DNA of 64,000 nt from Pseudomonas hormoni (GTDB lineage: Bacteria > Pseudomonadota > Gammaproteobacteria > Pseudomonadales > Pseudomonadaceae), in assembly GCF_018502625.1 (NCBI RefSeq), contig NZ_CP075566.1, positions 4,777,001 through 4,841,000 of the forward strand, read 5' to 3'. Positions 37,518 through 45,860 of this stretch are shown in pieces. Each line of letters begins with the position of its first letter. Position 1 is the stretch's first letter. The notes below the pieces were generated by a model. It saw only the letters and a list, made by a program, of their open reading frames with translations. It was not told the DNA's origin and made no database searches. The position numbers and the translations under genes were made by a program.

Positions 37518-37916
37518 TCAGCGCCCCCAGCAATCCTTGGTAGTCAGGCCGGACGCAGCACTGACCATGCTTCTGACACCGGTGTTGGTGATGGTGAAAT
37601 CGCCACACTTGTCAGTTTCCATGCTGCCGGCTTTGCGTGCAGCGGTCAGCAGGAAGGTCTGGTCGGTCAGGGTCGGGGTGATGGTGTAGAAGTCATTGCC
37701 GGTGCTCAGGCCGGTGGCACCGGTGTAAACATTATTCTTCGAGTAAAACCGTTCGAGAATTTGCGCCTGCTCGGAAAGCAGGCCGGCCACTTCAGTCCGA
37801 CGCCCCTTTTTCACATATTCGGTGAGGCTCGGGTAGCCAATGGTGATGACGATCCCGATGATCGCAATCACGATCATGATTTCGATCAGGGTAAAACCTC
37901 GATTGGATCTGCGCAT
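37518..37916 (-). CDS. pilE: Type IV minor pilin PilE
   Basis: This 132-aa prepilin has a type III signal: the leader ends RSNRG, with PilD cleavage before FTLIE (Glu5 of the mature protein present), and a hydrophobic N-terminal helix. Two late cysteines (C103 and C129) would form the D-region loop. PilE is a minor pilin of the priming complex at the pilus tip. It follows pilY1 by 14 bp, leaving no room for pilY2. Confidence 0.9.
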   Translation of the reverse strand: MRRSNRGFTLIEIMIVIAIIGIVITIGYPSLTEYVKKGRRTEVAGLLSEQAQILERFYSKNNVYTGATGLSTGNDFYTITPTLTDQTFLLTAARKAGSMETDKCGDFTITNTGVRSMVSAASGLTTKDCWGR

Positions 37917-37930
37917 TCATCAACTCTCAC

Positions 37931-40900
37931 TTACTGAATTTGTCGCCACATGATGCGACGGCTACCGCCGCCGGCTTTTTCCACCAGCGAAGTGGGCGTT
38001 CCGCTGGAATCGTTCACAATCTTGCGGGCCCCGCCGTTGACGATGGCGTTCAAGAACGGCATCCCGCCAGTAAATATTACTCCACTGGATATCGTGTCCG
38101 CGCTGTCGACCACCCCGTCGCCGTTGGTGTCGAGCACCGCGTAATTGAGCATCTTACCGCTGAACGCATCCAGTTCGACCAGTTTGCCGGTGCCGAAACT
38201 CGCACAAGGGTCCGTAGTGTCGACTACGGCGGTAGTAAATACGATTCGCCCCAGCACCAGGGATGCCTGGTTGATCACTCGTTCACCGGTTAATACGCTG
38301 TTGTAGACCAGTGGCAAGTACCAGCCCTTCTCCGCCGGATAAGTCGTTTCGTTCTGGCTGGTAGTAATGAATTGCCCCGAGCTTCCCGAGAACACGCCCG
38401 TCACCGACTGAATCTGCAAACTGGACGTGGTGATCTGTCCGGAACCGCCGTCCGCGTCCCACACTGCATAGAACGCCTGCAGATCCTTGCTGGTCTTGTC
38501 GACGGTCTCGTTGAACTTGCCGGTGCCGAAAAACACCACTTTACCGCCCAGTGAATTGTCCGCCAGTAACGGCTGCGCAGTGATCGGCTGGGTGGCACCG
38601 CCCGCTGTCGTGAACAACGGCTTGCCGGAAAACGCCACACCCCAGGTGTCGGTGGTGGCGCCACTCAAATCAAACTTCCATAACCGTCCTTTCAGGTCTC
38701 CGCCATAGGCAGCCTGCACCACATTCTGTGAGTTGACCTTGAGCTCTACCGAAGACAGGCCGTTGGTGGTCTCCGTGCTGTCGATGACGATTTTCTTGAT
38801 CAGTGACCCATCGCGAATATCGATCACATACAACGCCGCCACCCCCGAATTGCTGCCATAGCCGTTGGAGATGAACGCCGCCCAACGGCCATCGGCCAAG
38901 CGTGCCACTTCCGGACGGGCATAGGCATAGCCCAGATCATTGAAAACGTTCGCCGTATTGGCCGTGGCGGGTGCACTGAACTCCCACAACGCCTTGGTCA
39001 CGTTACCGGCCGAAGCGTCAAACAGCTGCAGCGCGTAAAACGTCTTGCCACCCGCCCCTGTCCCGCCGATCGCCAGGGTTTTCCAGGCACTGTTGAGTTG
39101 TGCATCGAATACGCCGACCTGCCCGTCGACCAGAAACTTGTGGCTGACGCCGTTGATGTAGGCGGTATCGGCAATGAAACGCAACGATGGCAGTACGCTG
39201 GAAGGCATGTAGGCATAGCGCCTCGCGCCGTTACCCGAGTTGATGACGCTGACAAAACCGTCGTTGGCGTTGACCACCAGGCTGGAGTTCATATTGATGG
39301 CTTTGGTCGCCAGATAGGTGCTGTAGCTGGTGTCACTCACCAGATCGGATGCGGTTTTGTCCGTCGGCGAGGCCAGCACCAAAGGCGAGTTGATAATATC
39401 GCCGAGCAACACCCTGCGCACTTTCAACCCCGTCTTGTTGGTGCCCTTGCTCCACTCCACCAGATCGCTGCCGGTGATTCCCGTGGGCAGACCCTGACTC
39501 AGCACCGTCTGCTGCGCCGGGGCGAAATTGGTGTAAGCCAGGGTGACGGGAGCATTGCTCACGGTGTTCCACGACTGGTAAACCGGCGCCGTTGCACCGG
39601 GTACGATGGCCGTGTCAGTGGTCCAGAGCACCGAGGCGGTATTGACCGCGCCAGTGGCAGTGAACCCATAGGATTTGATGGTGCCGCGCCAGTCCTTGGG
39701 GTCGTAGCTGGTCTGGTAGTAAGCGGAACCGACCCCGACGATTGAGCTGCTGGTGGTGCCGCTGCCCCCTGAGCCGGCTTTCGACGTGATGTCGCTCAGG
39801 GCGGATGCCAGCGCGGTGTTGAGGCCGACGCTGTCTGTTGCCTGATAATACTTGCCCTGCCCGTATCTGGCGGCATCCGACAACATCTGATTCGCGGCAG
39901 TGAAGCCTACGGTGTAGGTGTTCATGTTCTGCGTGGGGAAATCTGTGGCGTTCCAGTTCTTGCCGGCGGCGTCGGTACCGGTGGTGCGCATGTCGATGTC
40001 GAAGGCGAATTTGGCAATATCGTCCAGGTACAACGTATCACCCTCGCCATCACCGGAGAGGTTGTCGCCATCGTTCGCGCTGATGCCGTCCCAGTTCGGC
40101 AAACGGCTGCCACCGAGCGGGTCGTTGGTCGGGAAGGTCCGGTCGAACGTAGGCAGGCCATCGGTGATCACCACGCCGTAGTTTTTCTGGCAGCGATACT
40201 GGATCGGGCTGGTGTAAGTGGTGGGCGTCGAGTTGTAGTACGGCGCCATGCCGCGCATGTACCGCGTGATCTCGTAATAGGTTTCCGCCAACGGGGTATT
40301 GGCGATTGCACTCAAACCCGTGATCGATGAAATCAGGTCATCGAAGTTATCGTCCGCTTTATCCTGGGTAACGCTGCCAACGGGAGACAGATCACTGACT
40401 GCGCGGGCAATAAAACCACCGGGGCCGGAGTTAGAGCCCGTAGGCGGATTAAACGTCGACAGGCCGATACGCAGCGCGCGATTGCTGGTAACGAGTTTTT
40501 TGGACACATCCTTCGCTACGTTCATTCGGTAATCGTTGGGGATGGCAGCAGTGCCAGTGGTGAAGTCCCTGCTCGAGCCCGTCACCAGACTCACCAGATA
40601 AGACAGATAGTCAGCCGTATAACGCGTGTTTTCATTGCCCGCCGGGTCGGGCAGCTTCAGGCAAACCGATGAAAGCCCCAAAAATCCCCGATAGAAACCG
40701 TACCAATTGCCGCTGGTTGAACAACCGCCACGATTAAGGCTCGACAAGGCAATATTGGTGTCGCTCATGTCAAGAAACTGACCGCTCTGACAAGAGCCGT
40801 TCGCAGTGCAATTCGCAATTTGTGCACGGTTGGCTGTCGGATCGAAATCCGGCGCCCAAATGATGTTGTTCATGCTTCCCGAATCATCGATCAGCAGCAT

Positions 40901-41041
40901 CACGTTTGGCGGAACCGCCGCAGCGCTCAGCAAGGGCGAGTCCGAGGGCGTGAATGCGTACGCAGGGGCTGACAGGTACAGGCCCAATACAACGCCAGAA
41001 AGCAACCGCCAGATCCCGGAACACCTGTCAGTACTTGGCAT
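37931..41041 (-). CDS. pilY1: Type IV pilus tip adhesin/regulator PilY1
   Basis: This 1036-aa secreted protein has a signal peptide (cleavage after AYA, residue 29) and an N-terminal von Willebrand A-like domain with a MIDAS motif D52-x-S54-x-S56. The C-terminal beta-propeller includes a calcium-binding loop DTNGDGVVD (about 968-976). PilY1 works with minor pilins at the pilus tip in adhesion, surface sensing and control of retraction. ATG 41041 overlaps the pilX end by 14 bp and is preceded by GGAGA. It is somewhat shorter than the P. aeruginosa protein (about 1160 aa). Confidence 0.93.
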   Translation of the reverse strand: MPSTDRCSGIWRLLSGVVLGLYLSAPAYAFTPSDSPLLSAAAVPPNVMLLIDDSGSMNNIIWAPDFDPTANRAQIANCTANGSCQSGQFLDMSDTNIALSSLNRGGCSTSGNWYGFYRGFLGLSSVCLKLPDPAGNENTRYTADYLSYLVSLVTGSSRDFTTGTAAIPNDYRMNVAKDVSKKLVTSNRALRIGLSTFNPPTGSNSGPGGFIARAVSDLSPVGSVTQDKADDNFDDLISSITGLSAIANTPLAETYYEITRYMRGMAPYYNSTPTTYTSPIQYRCQKNYGVVITDGLPTFDRTFPTNDPLGGSRLPNWDGISANDGDNLSGDGEGDTLYLDDIAKFAFDIDMRTTGTDAAGKNWNATDFPTQNMNTYTVGFTAANQMLSDAARYGQGKYYQATDSVGLNTALASALSDITSKAGSGGSGTTSSSIVGVGSAYYQTSYDPKDWRGTIKSYGFTATGAVNTASVLWTTDTAIVPGATAPVYQSWNTVSNAPVTLAYTNFAPAQQTVLSQGLPTGITGSDLVEWSKGTNKTGLKVRRVLLGDIINSPLVLASPTDKTASDLVSDTSYSTYLATKAINMNSSLVVNANDGFVSVINSGNGARRYAYMPSSVLPSLRFIADTAYINGVSHKFLVDGQVGVFDAQLNSAWKTLAIGGTGAGGKTFYALQLFDASAGNVTKALWEFSAPATANTANVFNDLGYAYARPEVARLADGRWAAFISNGYGSNSGVAALYVIDIRDGSLIKKIVIDSTETTNGLSSVELKVNSQNVVQAAYGGDLKGRLWKFDLSGATTDTWGVAFSGKPLFTTAGGATQPITAQPLLADNSLGGKVVFFGTGKFNETVDKTSKDLQAFYAVWDADGGSGQITTSSLQIQSVTGVFSGSSGQFITTSQNETTYPAEKGWYLPLVYNSVLTGERVINQASLVLGRIVFTTAVVDTTDPCASFGTGKLVELDAFSGKMLNYAVLDTNGDGVVDSADTISSGVIFTGGMPFLNAIVNGGARKIVNDSSGTPTSLVEKAGGGSRRIMWRQIQ

Positions 41042-41507
41042 AGATGCTCTCCACCACACTGCGAACGTTATTGCCGACGATGGCCACTGCCGTGACCCGA
41101 TAAAGCGTCGCAGAGGTGTTGCTTGGCACATTCACGGCGTTCAACGTGGTGCCGATGTTCTGCACCCCGTAGAAACCGTTGGCGGCGGCAATCCAGGTGA
41201 CACCCGAAGTGGAATTGAGACCGGCAGCCGTGATGGTCGATGACTCGGCGGGCGGCAAACATTGATTGCCGCTGCAAACCGGCAATGCATAAGTACCCAG
41301 CTGCACCGCACTTTCGCCGATGCGCAACGCGGCTTCGGCAATCTGGAACGACTGATTGCGCAGGGTCACGCTGCTGGCCATTTTTTCCTGCAAAGTGGCG
41401 TTCTGCATCGATGAAATGCCTATCAGCGTCAGCAACAGGAGGAACACCAGGCTGACCAGCAGCGCCATGCCGCGCTGGGCGTGAGAGGTCGCGGTAGAAA
41501 AACTCAT
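41028..41507 (-). CDS. pilX: Type IV minor pilin PilX
   Basis: This 159-aa prepilin-like protein has the leader MSFSTATSHAQRG with predicted PilD cleavage before MALLVSLVFLLLL, then a PilX-type helix with IAEAALRIGE. The residue-5 position is not Glu, as in other PilX proteins. ATG 41507 has a strong GGGAGGG ribosome-binding site, better than the longer start at 41522. It belongs to the fimU-pilE operon. Confidence 0.87.
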   Translation of the reverse strand: MSFSTATSHAQRGMALLVSLVFLLLLTLIGISSMQNATLQEKMASSVTLRNQSFQIAEAALRIGESAVQLGTYALPVCSGNQCLPPAESSTITAAGLNSTSGVTWIAAANGFYGVQNIGTTLNAVNVPSNTSATLYRVTAVAIVGNNVRSVVESIYAKY

Positions 41508-41518
41508 CAGCCCTCCCC

Positions 41519-42232
41519 TCATGGCAAGCGGTTGCGCAAAGCGGCAACCACGTTGAAGGTTTGATCGCGAACGCGACTGTTCGGATCCCTTAGCGTCAGC
41601 GTCAGGCGCACGCTACGGATTCGCGCAGGGTCGGACGGGTTGGGGCTGTAACTGGAAGCGGCCGTATCGGTGGCCGACGCAGCGAGGCCGAAGCTCACGT
41701 CAAATTTGCTGACGTTGTCGACAAGCACTGCCTGAGTCGGCGTCCCGATGCCACTGCCCATTGTCAGTTGGCCGTTCTTGAGACTGTAGATCAGTCGTCG
41801 AATCGGAAACGCCAATTGTCCTGTGGCGGGAGCCTGCACATTGGAGTAAGCCATCGCAGTGTTTCGGCAATCCGAAACCACCGTCCAGGTCGGCGTACCA
41901 CCACCCGCTCCGACATCGGCAGTCACCAGCGTCAGCTTGAGGTTGGCATTGTCCCAGCTGATCGGCGTTATTTGGCTGGCAGTGAAACTCGCCCCGGCGC
42001 TTGCATCGATAATCGTCCCCAGACAACCAAACATCCCCACCATGCGGATTTCCTGAATCATCTTGCTCAGCACGAAACGCGCATCTTCCTGCATGTTCGC
42101 CGCCGCGTTCTGACTGACGTAGGTGTTCTTGGCCGCGATAAAAACCTGCGCCACGCCGAGTACCACGACCAGGCTCAACGCCAGGGCGATCAACATTTCG
42201 ATCAGGCCGAAACCGCGATTGAGCCGGTTCAT
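41519..42232 (-). CDS. pilW: Type IV minor pilin PilW
   Basis: This 237-aa prepilin begins MNRLNRG, with cleavage before FGLIEMLIALAL (Glu5 present). PilW is the largest minor pilin and, with FimU, PilV and PilX, forms the priming complex that recruits PilY1. The real start is ATG 42232, overlapping the pilV stop as ATGA; the longer open frame upstream is a shadow of pilV. It is shorter than P. aeruginosa PilW (about 274 aa). Confidence 0.9.
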   Translation of the reverse strand: MNRLNRGFGLIEMLIALALSLVVVLGVAQVFIAAKNTYVSQNAAANMQEDARFVLSKMIQEIRMVGMFGCLGTIIDASAGASFTASQITPISWDNANLKLTLVTADVGAGGGTPTWTVVSDCRNTAMAYSNVQAPATGQLAFPIRRLIYSLKNGQLTMGSGIGTPTQAVLVDNVSKFDVSFGLAASATDTAASSYSPNPSDPARIRSVRLTLTLRDPNSRVRDQTFNVVAALRNRLP

Positions 42233-42678
42233 GGCGTCGCCACCGGATCGACGGCGGCGCGACTGGTCAGCACAAAGCTGCGACGAGAGTTGGCGATGTT
42301 GGCGGCCCGCGAGTCGTCCCAGGTGATAGTGATGGTGTACACCCGCTGATTGAGGGTGACGCTGCCCGTGGCGGTGCTGCCGAGGAAATTGATGATATTG
42401 GAGGTGAAGTCGTACAGGTCCTGGTCCCGCGCGACATTCAGGTTGCCCGACGTCGGCGGCGTGACGGTGTAATCGGCGCCGGAGTTGGCGCGGATGCGGT
42501 CCATCATGTCGTAGGCGATAAAACTCGCCTGGCTGGTCATGCGCGAGCTGTCGGTGTACTTCAGCGCATTGAGCTGAAACGCCGCCGCCCCCAACAGACC
42601 CACGCTCAGAATCAACAACGCTACCAGAACTTCGATCAGCGTCATGCCTTCCTGTGCACGCTTGCTCCATCCCCTCAT
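42229..42678 (-). CDS. pilV: Type IV minor pilin PilV
   Basis: This 149-aa prepilin has leader MRGWSKRAQEG with cleavage before MTLIEVLVALLIL (Glu5 present). ATG 42678 overlaps the fimU stop by 4 bp, which supports this start over the one 13 codons upstream. It forms part of the pilus priming complex. Confidence 0.89.
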   Translation of the reverse strand: MRGWSKRAQEGMTLIEVLVALLILSVGLLGAAAFQLNALKYTDSSRMTSQASFIAYDMMDRIRANSGADYTVTPPTSGNLNVARDQDLYDFTSNIINFLGSTATGSVTLNQRVYTITITWDDSRAANIANSRRSFVLTSRAAVDPVATP

Positions 42679-43148
42679 CCGCAACTTCCACCCAATAGAA
42701 TTCGTCCGTTCAAACACACCGTCAGCGTCCTGCTTTGCGCCCCCAGTACATAGCTGATCACCACCGCCGTGGACGGTGCCGACAGACCGCCCAGATTGTT
42801 GAAATCGATGGCGGTCACTCCTGAGGTTAGCGTCAGAGTTGCGCCGCTGCTCATCGCTGGAACAACCCGCAATACATTGGCCGGAGTGCCAGTACCGTCG
42901 TAGACCGCCAATTCGCCGGTCCAGACGCTGCCGCCCACCGTTGGACGCACCCGGGTGGTAATGCCCCGGTCGATGGCTTCAAGCCTGGCGAAATTCAAAG
43001 CGCGCTGCAGGTCGCCGAGTTCAGTGTCGGCCTTGGTGCCTTGCACCGAACGGGTAAACGCCGGCACCGCCAGGGTGATCAGAATCAGAAAGACCGCGAG
43101 CGCGACCAGCAACTCGATCAGCGTGAAACCTTTTGTACGATGATCCAT
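42675..43148 (-). CDS. fimU: Type IV minor pilin FimU (GspH/FimT family)
   Basis: This 157-aa prepilin has the short leader MDHRTKG and cleavage before FTLIELLVALAV. A GspH/FimT-type globular domain follows, with two C-terminal cysteines (CLNGRILLGGSC). It is the first gene of the minus-strand minor-pilin operon, so its promoter must lie in 43149-43279, shared with the divergent fimT. FimU links the minor-pilin complex to major pilin. Confidence 0.85.
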   Translation of the reverse strand: MDHRTKGFTLIELLVALAVFLILITLAVPAFTRSVQGTKADTELGDLQRALNFARLEAIDRGITTRVRPTVGGSVWTGELAVYDGTGTPANVLRVVPAMSSGATLTLTSGVTAIDFNNLGGLSAPSTAVVISYVLGAQSRTLTVCLNGRILLGGSCG

Positions 43149-43279
43149 CGATGCCCTCCGTTGCCGTCGGCTATACCTGCTGTTACACGCTAGAACATTC
43201 GACCGACAGATGTTCGGTTGTTTTGCTATTACTCGCGCAAGGATTGCGCGGGCTACCGCATTCCAGGGAGGGAGATTTC

Positions 43280-43822
43280 ATGCGCCAACAAGGTTTCAGT
43301 CTGGTTGAACTGCTTATGGGACTGATGATTGTCGGGATTGTTCTGCATTTGGTCAGTCCGGCGTTCGCAGCGCTCACAGAATCGAACCATCGCGAGGAGG
43401 CGGCGAAGTCGCTTGTCAGTGGCATACGCAGCGCCAGAAGCGAGGCAATCACGCGAAACCAGACCGTCGTCATTCACGGGATAAACGACGATTGGGGTCA
43501 AGGTTGGCGGATGATTCTGGATTTAAATGGCAAGGGGCATGAGGACAGCAGCAATCCGCTGCTGGTCGAGCGCCGAAGTGGCACTCGGGTGCCGATTTTC
43601 GGCAATCACTACATCAGCACTTCTGTTCGATTCAGCCATCTCGGCGAACCGCTGCACGGTGGCTTCCAAGCGGGGACAATACACGTTTGCGCAAAACGCG
43701 AGCCGGTGAGTCAGCACCAGGTGGTGCTGGCCCCCAGCGGTCGCGTCAGCCTGCGCAGCGATAAGACTGCACAGGCATTGTGCGAGAAAGGAAAAAAATC
43801 AAAGCAGCGAACGGACGCGTAA
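43280..43822 (+). CDS. fimT: FimT-like pseudopilin (GspH family)
   Basis: This 180-aa prepilin begins MRQQG with cleavage before [13 protein letters not shown] (Glu5 present), then a GspH domain. The C-terminal tail is basic ([13 protein letters not shown]), which is notable because a FimT relative in Legionella binds DNA during natural transformation. ATG 43280 follows a strong AGGGAGG site. It is divergent from fimU and its 3' end overlaps the ispH end by 24 bp tail to tail. Confidence 0.83.
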   Translation: MRQQGFSLVELLMGLMIVGIVLHLVSPAFAALTESNHREEAAKSLVSGIRSARSEAITRNQTVVIHGINDDWGQGWRMILDLNGKGHEDSSNPLLVERRSGTRVPIFGNHYISTSVRFSHLGEPLHGGFQAGTIHVCAKREPVSQHQVVLAPSGRVSLRSDKTAQALCEKGKKSKQRTDA

Positions 43823-44746
43823 CTCTTTAGGCATGGAGAAGGTGATGTTCTCCTCGCGACCAGCCAGCTCATCGGCACCGGTAGCGCCCCAGGCCTGCAG
43901 TTGCTGAATCACGCCACGCACCAGCACTTCTGGCGCGGAGGCGCCTGCGGTGATGCCGATACGCTCGACACCGTCGAACCAGCTTTTTTGCAGGTCTTCG
44001 GCGCCGTCGATCAAGTAGGCTGGGGTGGCCATGCGCTCGGCCAGCTCACGCAGGCGATTGGAGTTGGAGCTGTTCGGGCTGCCGACCACCAACACCACGT
44101 CGCATTCGTCAGCCAGTTGCTTGACTGCATCCTGACGGTTTTGCGTCGCGTAGCAGATGTCGTCCTTGCGCGGACCACCGATTGCCGGGAAGCGTGTACG
44201 CAGGGCGTCGATGACGCGGCTGGTATCGTCCATGGACAGGGTAGTCTGGGTGACGAACGCCAGTTTTTCAGGATTATGTACCTGCAACGCGGCAACGTCT
44301 TTTTCGTCCTCGACCAGATAGATCGCGCCACCATTGCTGCCATCGTACTGGCCCATGGTGCCTTCGACTTCCGGGTGACCGGCGTGGCCGATCAGGATGC
44401 ATTCACGACCGTCGCGGCTGTAACGCGCGACTTCGATGTGCACCTTGGTCACCAGCGGACACGTTGCGTCGAACACCTTGAGGCCACGGCCGGCGGCTTC
44501 GGTGCGCACAGCCTGGGAAACGCCGTGGGCACTGAAGATCACGATCACGTCGTCGGGCACCTGATCCAGCTCCTCAACGAAGATCGCGCCGCGAGCGCGC
44601 AGGTCTTCGACGACGAATTTGTTGTGCACCACTTCGTGGCGAACATAGATCGGCGGCCCGAAGACTTCCAGGGCGCGGTTGACGATTTCGATCGCCCGGT
44701 CCACACCGGCGCAGAAGCCACGGGGGTTGGCGAGTTTGATTTGCAT
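43799..44746 (-). CDS. ispH: 4-hydroxy-3-methylbut-2-enyl diphosphate reductase
   Basis: This 315-aa [4Fe-4S] enzyme catalyses the last step of the MEP isoprenoid pathway, giving IPP and DMAPP. Cluster ligands Cys12, Cys96 and Cys197 match the E. coli positions. ATG 44746 ([14 protein letters not shown]) is the family start; the longer frame runs into a REP element. It is the last gene of the ribF-ileS-lspA-fkpB-ispH cluster, although a REP pair separates it from fkpB. Confidence 0.96.
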   Translation of the reverse strand: MQIKLANPRGFCAGVDRAIEIVNRALEVFGPPIYVRHEVVHNKFVVEDLRARGAIFVEELDQVPDDVIVIFSAHGVSQAVRTEAAGRGLKVFDATCPLVTKVHIEVARYSRDGRECILIGHAGHPEVEGTMGQYDGSNGGAIYLVEDEKDVAALQVHNPEKLAFVTQTTLSMDDTSRVIDALRTRFPAIGGPRKDDICYATQNRQDAVKQLADECDVVLVVGSPNSSNSNRLRELAERMATPAYLIDGAEDLQKSWFDGVERIGITAGASAPEVLVRGVIQQLQAWGATGADELAGREENITFSMPKELRVRSLL

Positions 44747-44791
44747 GCTGTGCCTCGTGTCTTGCGCGCAAGAAGTTAGAACATTACATCC

Positions 44792-44883
44792 TGTAGGAGC
44801 AGAGCTTGCTCGCGAAAGCGGTGTGTCAGTCGACATTGGTGTTGAATGTGATGACGCCTTCGCGAGCAAGCTCTGCTCCTACA
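44792..44883. repeat. REP inverted pair
   Basis: Arms 44792-44816 and 44859-44883 are perfect inverted copies of TGTAGGAGCAGAGCTTGCTC plus GCGAA, separated by 42 bp. It lies between fkpB and ispH. Confidence 0.88.
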
Positions 44884-44902
44884 TTTGACCGCATCCGGTC
44901 AG

Positions 44903-45355
44903 TTACAGCGATTTGACGCTGATGATCTCGACGTCAAAGGTCAATGTCTTGCCGGCCAGCGGATGATTGAAGTCGATAGTCACTTGCTCGTCATCGAACT
45001 CTTTCACCACGCCAGGCAGCTCAGTATTGGCCGCATCGTTGAAGATCACCAGCAAACCCGGTGACAGTTCCATGTCCTTGAACTGCGAGCGCGGGATGAT
45101 CTGCACGTTTTGCGGGTTTGGCTGGCCGAAAGCGTTTTCCGGCTGAATCGTCAGCGTACGCTTGTCGCCTGCCTTGAAGCCGAACAGGGCCGCTTCGAAA
45201 CCTGGCAACAGGTTGCCGTCGCCGACCTGGAAGGTCGCCGGGGCTTTGTCGAAGGTGCTGTCGACGGTGTCGCCGTTCTCCAGGCGCAGTGCAAAGTGCA
45301 AGGTGACTTCCGTGTTCTGGCGGATGCGTTGCTCAGCCAATACCTGTTCAGTCAT
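44903..45355 (-). CDS. fkpB: FKBP-type peptidyl-prolyl isomerase (SlpA/FkpB)
   Basis: This 150-aa protein of the SlyD/SlpA class has a split FKBP fold with LRLENGDTVDSTF, DGNLLPGFEAALFG and DFNHPLAGKTLTF; the insert-in-flap domain lies between. It lacks the histidine-rich tail of SlyD. It isomerises prolyl bonds and acts as a chaperone in the cytoplasm. It overlaps lspA by 8 bp, the conserved ileS-lspA-fkpB-ispH order. Confidence 0.93.
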   Translation of the reverse strand: MTEQVLAEQRIRQNTEVTLHFALRLENGDTVDSTFDKAPATFQVGDGNLLPGFEAALFGFKAGDKRTLTIQPENAFGQPNPQNVQIIPRSQFKDMELSPGLLVIFNDAANTELPGVVKEFDDEQVTIDFNHPLAGKTLTFDVEIISVKSL

Positions 45356-45860
45356 GAACGGCTTCTCCGGTCTTTTTACTTTTGAACATGTCCAGTGCCA
45401 GCATCACGGCACCGACAGTAATTGCACTGTCGGCAAAGTTGAACGCCGGGAAATACCAGCGGTTCTGCCAATGCACCAGAATGAAATCGATCACATGGCC
45501 CAGGGCAATGCGGTCATACAGATTGCCCAGCGCGCCACCGAGCACCAGGGCCAGCGCAATGGCCAGCCAGGTTTCGTTGCGCCCCAGACGCTTGAGCCAT
45601 ACCACCAGCACCGCACTGACCACCACCGCGATCAAGGCAAACAGCCAGCGCTGCCAGCCCGAGCTGTCGGCCAGGAAGCTGAACGCCGCGCCGGTGTTGT
45701 AGGCCAGGGTCCAGCTGAAGTAATCGGGGATCACCACGATCTGCTGGTACATCTTCAGCGAGCCTTCAAAGTAGAACTTGCTGGCCTGGTCGATGACCAG
45801 GACCAGCAAACTCAACCAGAGCCAGCCCAGCCGTCCGAAACGGCCAATGGCATTAGGCAT
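45348..45860 (-). CDS. lspA: Lipoprotein signal peptidase
   Basis: This 170-aa inner-membrane aspartyl protease has four membrane spans and the catalytic pair Asp125 (HVIDF) and Asp144 (NFADSAI). It also has the conserved YNTGAAFSF and GNLYDR motifs. It removes signal peptides from prolipoproteins such as BamD. It overlaps ileS by 8 bp. Confidence 0.96.
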   Translation of the reverse strand: MPNAIGRFGRLGWLWLSLLVLVIDQASKFYFEGSLKMYQQIVVIPDYFSWTLAYNTGAAFSFLADSSGWQRWLFALIAVVVSAVLVVWLKRLGRNETWLAIALALVLGGALGNLYDRIALGHVIDFILVHWQNRWYFPAFNFADSAITVGAVMLALDMFKSKKTGEAVHD

